Shown here piece after piece: positions 61,994 to 64,000 of a stretch of 64,000 nucleotides of DNA. Where the stretch lies: positions 3,038,001 to 3,102,000 of the forward strand of contig NZ_CP061721.1 of NCBI RefSeq assembly GCF_014764445.1, written 5' to 3'. Below the pieces are notes generated by a model. It was not told where the DNA came from and ran no database searches. It saw only the letters and a program-made list of their open reading frames with translations. Within the stretch, counting starts at the first letter, position 1; each line of letters opens with the position of its first letter. Origin of the DNA: Pseudarthrobacter sp. BIM B-2242 (GTDB lineage: Bacteria; Actinomycetota; Actinomycetes; Actinomycetales; Micrococcaceae). The translations under genes and the position numbers were made by a program.

Positions 61994-62799
61994 TGGCTGT
62001 CCAGAGCAGTTTTGAGAGCGTGGAAAAACCGAGCCTCGGCCAGGTTCTCCGGGATACCAAATACGTGTTCTGGCGGGAGATGCTGCTGCCGCTCCGCGAC
62101 CCGTTCTCGCTGGTCTTTTCGCTGCTCCAGCCGCTTGTGTTCCTGGGGCTGTTCGGGCCGCTTTTAGGCGCGGCTGTGGGCGCACCGGCGTTCGGCGGGC
62201 AGTCCACCCTCCAGTGGTTCCTGCCCGGCGTGGTGGTGATGATCGCCCTGTTCGGCACGTCCATGACCGGTTCCAATTTGCAGTACGAGCTCATGACGGG
62301 TTCCTACGAGCGGATTCTTGCCACGCCGTTGTCCCGCTCCTCGCTGATGATCGGCCGGGCCCTGAAGGAGTGGGCTCCGCTGGTGGTGCAGGGCCTGCTC
62401 ATTGCCCTGGTCTGCATCCCGTTCGGGTTCGTCTTCCATCCCCTGCACGTGCTGTTCGGCCTGGTGATCCTGGGGATCTTCGGCATCGGACTCGGCGCGC
62501 TGTCCTACGCTTTGGCGCTGGTCTCGCAGAACAAGGAGTGGATCTTCTGGGGCGTCCAGCAGACGCTGCTCTTCCCGTTGATGATCCTGTCCGGCATCAT
62601 GCTGCCCATCGAGGCCGGACCGGACTGGATGAAGACGGCCAGCCTGTTCAATCCCCTGACCTACCTGGTCAACGCCGAGCGGGAACTGTTCGCCGGGAGT
62701 GTCGGGACGGACACCCTCCTGGGCCTGCTCGCCGCAGCGGCGACGGCCGCCGTCGGACCTGTAGTTGGCGTGCGGGCCATCAACCGGAACATCAGCTGA
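61993..62799 (+). CDS. ABC-2 type permease, DrrB type
   Basis: A 268-residue membrane subunit with six helices and the ABC-2 layout: a cytoplasmic N-terminus with an amphipathic REMLLPLRDPFSLVFSLLQP segment, then paired helices and the conserved YERILATPLSRSSLMIGRALK loop that contacts the ATPase. It works with the DrrA-type protein as an exporter of hydrophobic compounds, for example drugs or lipids. Translation is coupled by a TGATG overlap. A hairpin follows the stop codon. Confidence 0.92.
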   Translation: MAVQSSFESVEKPSLGQVLRDTKYVFWREMLLPLRDPFSLVFSLLQPLVFLGLFGPLLGAAVGAPAFGGQSTLQWFLPGVVVMIALFGTSMTGSNLQYELMTGSYERILATPLSRSSLMIGRALKEWAPLVVQGLLIALVCIPFGFVFHPLHVLFGLVILGIFGIGLGALSYALALVSQNKEWIFWGVQQTLLFPLMILSGIMLPIEAGPDWMKTASLFNPLTYLVNAERELFAGSVGTDTLLGLLAAAATAAVGPVVGVRAINRNIS

Positions 62800-62842
62800 C
62801 GACGGCCGGGGCAGTTCTGCCCATCCCTTTCCCCGGCGTCGT
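62799..62842 (+). terminator. Hairpin terminator after the ABC exporter
   Basis: ACGACGGCCGGGG pairs with CCCCGGCGTCGT with one bulged base and an inner CAG/CTG pairing. It starts at the stop codon. No T-run. Confidence 0.6.
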
Positions 62843-62885
62843 GTCATAGGCTTCCTGAGACGCAGCAACGGCATTTGGGGGAATA

Positions 62886-64000
62886 GTGGCAGGCATCTAT
62901 GGCGCCGACGTGGTCCAGCTCCGGGCACTCGGCAAACAACTCAGCACCTCGTCCGCGAGGCTGATGTCAACTCAGAGTGCCCTATCCCGGCAAGTGCGCG
63001 GCTCCACACCGTGGAAAGGTTCCGACGCCGACCGCTTCCGCCGCGACTGGGAAGGGACACACAGCGCCCTGTTGGCGAAAGTCGTGGAGGCCCTTGCCGC
63101 CGCCGGCAAGGCCGTGGCCCTACACACAGACGAGCAGGATAAGGCCAGCGGCGCCGGCAGCAGCCAAGGCGGCGCTGTGCACGGCACAGCCGGGAGCGCC
63201 GGCCGGAACGCCGGAACCTTCGACGGGCTATTCGACCGACCGGATCATTCGGTTCCCCGCCACCCGGACAAAGGACACGCGGACCTCAGCGGTGAAGAAC
63301 TGAAGAAGCTGCAGGACCTTGTCCGGGACGCCGGAGATAACAACGACTTCTTCGAGGGGAACGACAGGGACGTCAATGAACTCCGCGATGCCCTTGCTGC
63401 CCTGAAACCTGCCCAGCTGGACCAATTCCTCAAGACGCTGTCGGACAACGAGTTAAGAAAGTTGGCCGAGGGGTCCGCCTCGGACGGCAAAGGTCTGTTC
63501 AACCGGGAGGGCACCACGCCCTTCGAGAGACACCAACTGCTGGACCAGCTGCTGTCCAAGGCCTCCGCCGAACAGGTGGACCGCCTGACGGGCCTGATCC
63601 CGTGGGCGCAGCCAAACGGCGAATCCATGGGTGACGCTGCCCGGCCGGGAGGTGCCAAAGGAAGCACAACGAATGACTGGCTGGAACCTACTGCGCCCGT
63701 GATCGGCCTGCACCCCGGCAAGGACGACATCCGCCAGACGGGATACGGCGACTGCGTGGTTCTGTCCGCTGCCGGCGCCATGATTAACGCGGACTCAGAG
63801 TGGGCCCGCAACCACGTGACCGACAACGGAAACGGCACTGTCTCCGTCAAGCTGTTCGATTCCCAAGGCCAGGAACAGTGGGTGACCGTGACCACCGATC
63901 TACCGGCCAACGAGGCCGGAGACCAAAAGGGCGCCCTGCCCGGTGACAATGGGAATTGGCCTGCCTACATTGAAAAGGCCCTCGCGCAGGTGTACACGGA
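62886..64000 (+). CDS. WXG100-like protein with C-terminal calpain-type cysteine protease domain (3' end outside the window)
   Basis: An open frame of 371 codons runs to the window edge from GTG 62886, which follows TTTGGGGGAA. Residues 1-85 are a helical hairpin with W-K-G at 43-45, as in WXG100 proteins exported by type VII (ESX) systems. A Gly/Ser/His-rich linker (about 87-125) and a helical charged region (130-245) follow. From 280 the sequence matches the calpain catalytic core: Q284 and C290 in DIRQTGYGDCVVLSAAGA, then a beta region ending TDLP and WPAYIEKALAQVY. The catalytic His and Asn would lie beyond the edge. There is no signal peptide. Probably a secreted protease or antibacterial toxin. 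Confidence 0.8.
   Translation, partial: MAGIYGADVVQLRALGKQLSTSSARLMSTQSALSRQVRGSTPWKGSDADRFRRDWEGTHSALLAKVVEALAAAGKAVALHTDEQDKASGAGSSQGGAVHGTAGSAGRNAGTFDGLFDRPDHSVPRHPDKGHADLSGEELKKLQDLVRDAGDNNDFFEGNDRDVNELRDALAALKPAQLDQFLKTLSDNELRKLAEGSASDGKGLFNREGTTPFERHQLLDQLLSKASAEQVDRLTGLIPWAQPNGESMGDAARPGGAKGSTTNDWLEPTAPVIGLHPGKDDIRQTGYGDCVVLSAAGAMINADSEWARNHVTDNGNGTVSVKLFDSQGQEQWVTVTTDLPANEAGDQKGALPGDNGNWPAYIEKALAQVYT

Overview
The window is high-GC actinobacterial DNA. Gene content and order point to Micrococcaceae of the Arthrobacter/Pseudarthrobacter type: tRNA-Trp-secE-nusG-rplK-rplA, a mycothiol synthase, a GlnR-type regulator, paired MaoC-fold dehydratases beside murB, and many genes that begin 6-7 bases after a TANNNT box, as expected for leaderless mRNAs. 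Nearly everything is ordinary chromosome. No insertion sequence, prophage or CRISPR array was seen. The genus is inferred from recognised proteins; no search was run.

Layout. 1-2.3 kb: two tandem-domain GNAT paralogues. 2.3-5.3 kb: minus-strand translation/secretion block (tRNA-Trp, secE, nusG, rplK, rplA). 5.5-11.3 kb: an aminotransferase, a composite repeat/terminator, then a two-component system whose kinase carries a PspC domain, divergent from a three-gene PspC cluster. 11.4-19.8 kb: pfkA, GNAT, a DHA2 efflux pump, ankyrin protein, YgfZ-like protein, flavin reductase, nitrobindin-like protein, two membrane proteins (one of 37 residues), and a GlnR-like regulator. 20-31 kb: mshD, ppk1, a Nudix-histidine phosphatase fusion, a membrane protein coupled to a GntR regulator, thyA-folA, asd. 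31-38 kb: a winged-helix protein, murB with HadA/HadB-like dehydratases, ArsR-SulP, DUF2797 and CitE-like proteins. 38-46 kb: aldo/keto reductase, GH13 alpha-glucosidase divergent from a ROK regulator, Na+/H+ antiporter, two small-molecule enzymes, a YidC paralogue. 46-50 kb: tRNA-Met, tRNA-Thr, a DEAD-box helicase with a long structured leader, a MOSC protein. 50-55 kb: a YgiB-like/YgiC-like/permease cluster followed by an acyl-CoA dehydrogenase. 55-60 kb: HxlR-MFS, metB and cbs, a VOC protein. 60-64 kb: AlkA-like glycosylase, DrrAB-type ABC exporter, and the first 371 codons of a large protein cut by the window end.

Most promising items. (1) The cut gene at 62886 joins a WXG100-like N-terminus to a calpain-type cysteine protease domain with the Gln and Cys catalytic residues in correct register; it looks like a type VII-exported protease or toxin. 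(2) An ATP-grasp ligase of the glutathionylspermidine synthase family sits with a YgiB-like protein and an amino-acid/amine permease, in an organism that appears to make mycothiol instead of glutathione, so its substrate is open. (3) A family of long, near-perfect hairpins lies at gene 3' ends (38114-38165 and 54836-54901), with a different composite element at 6759-6893. (4) Leaderless starts recur through the window. (5) Two neighbouring tRNAs both carry A instead of T at position 54.
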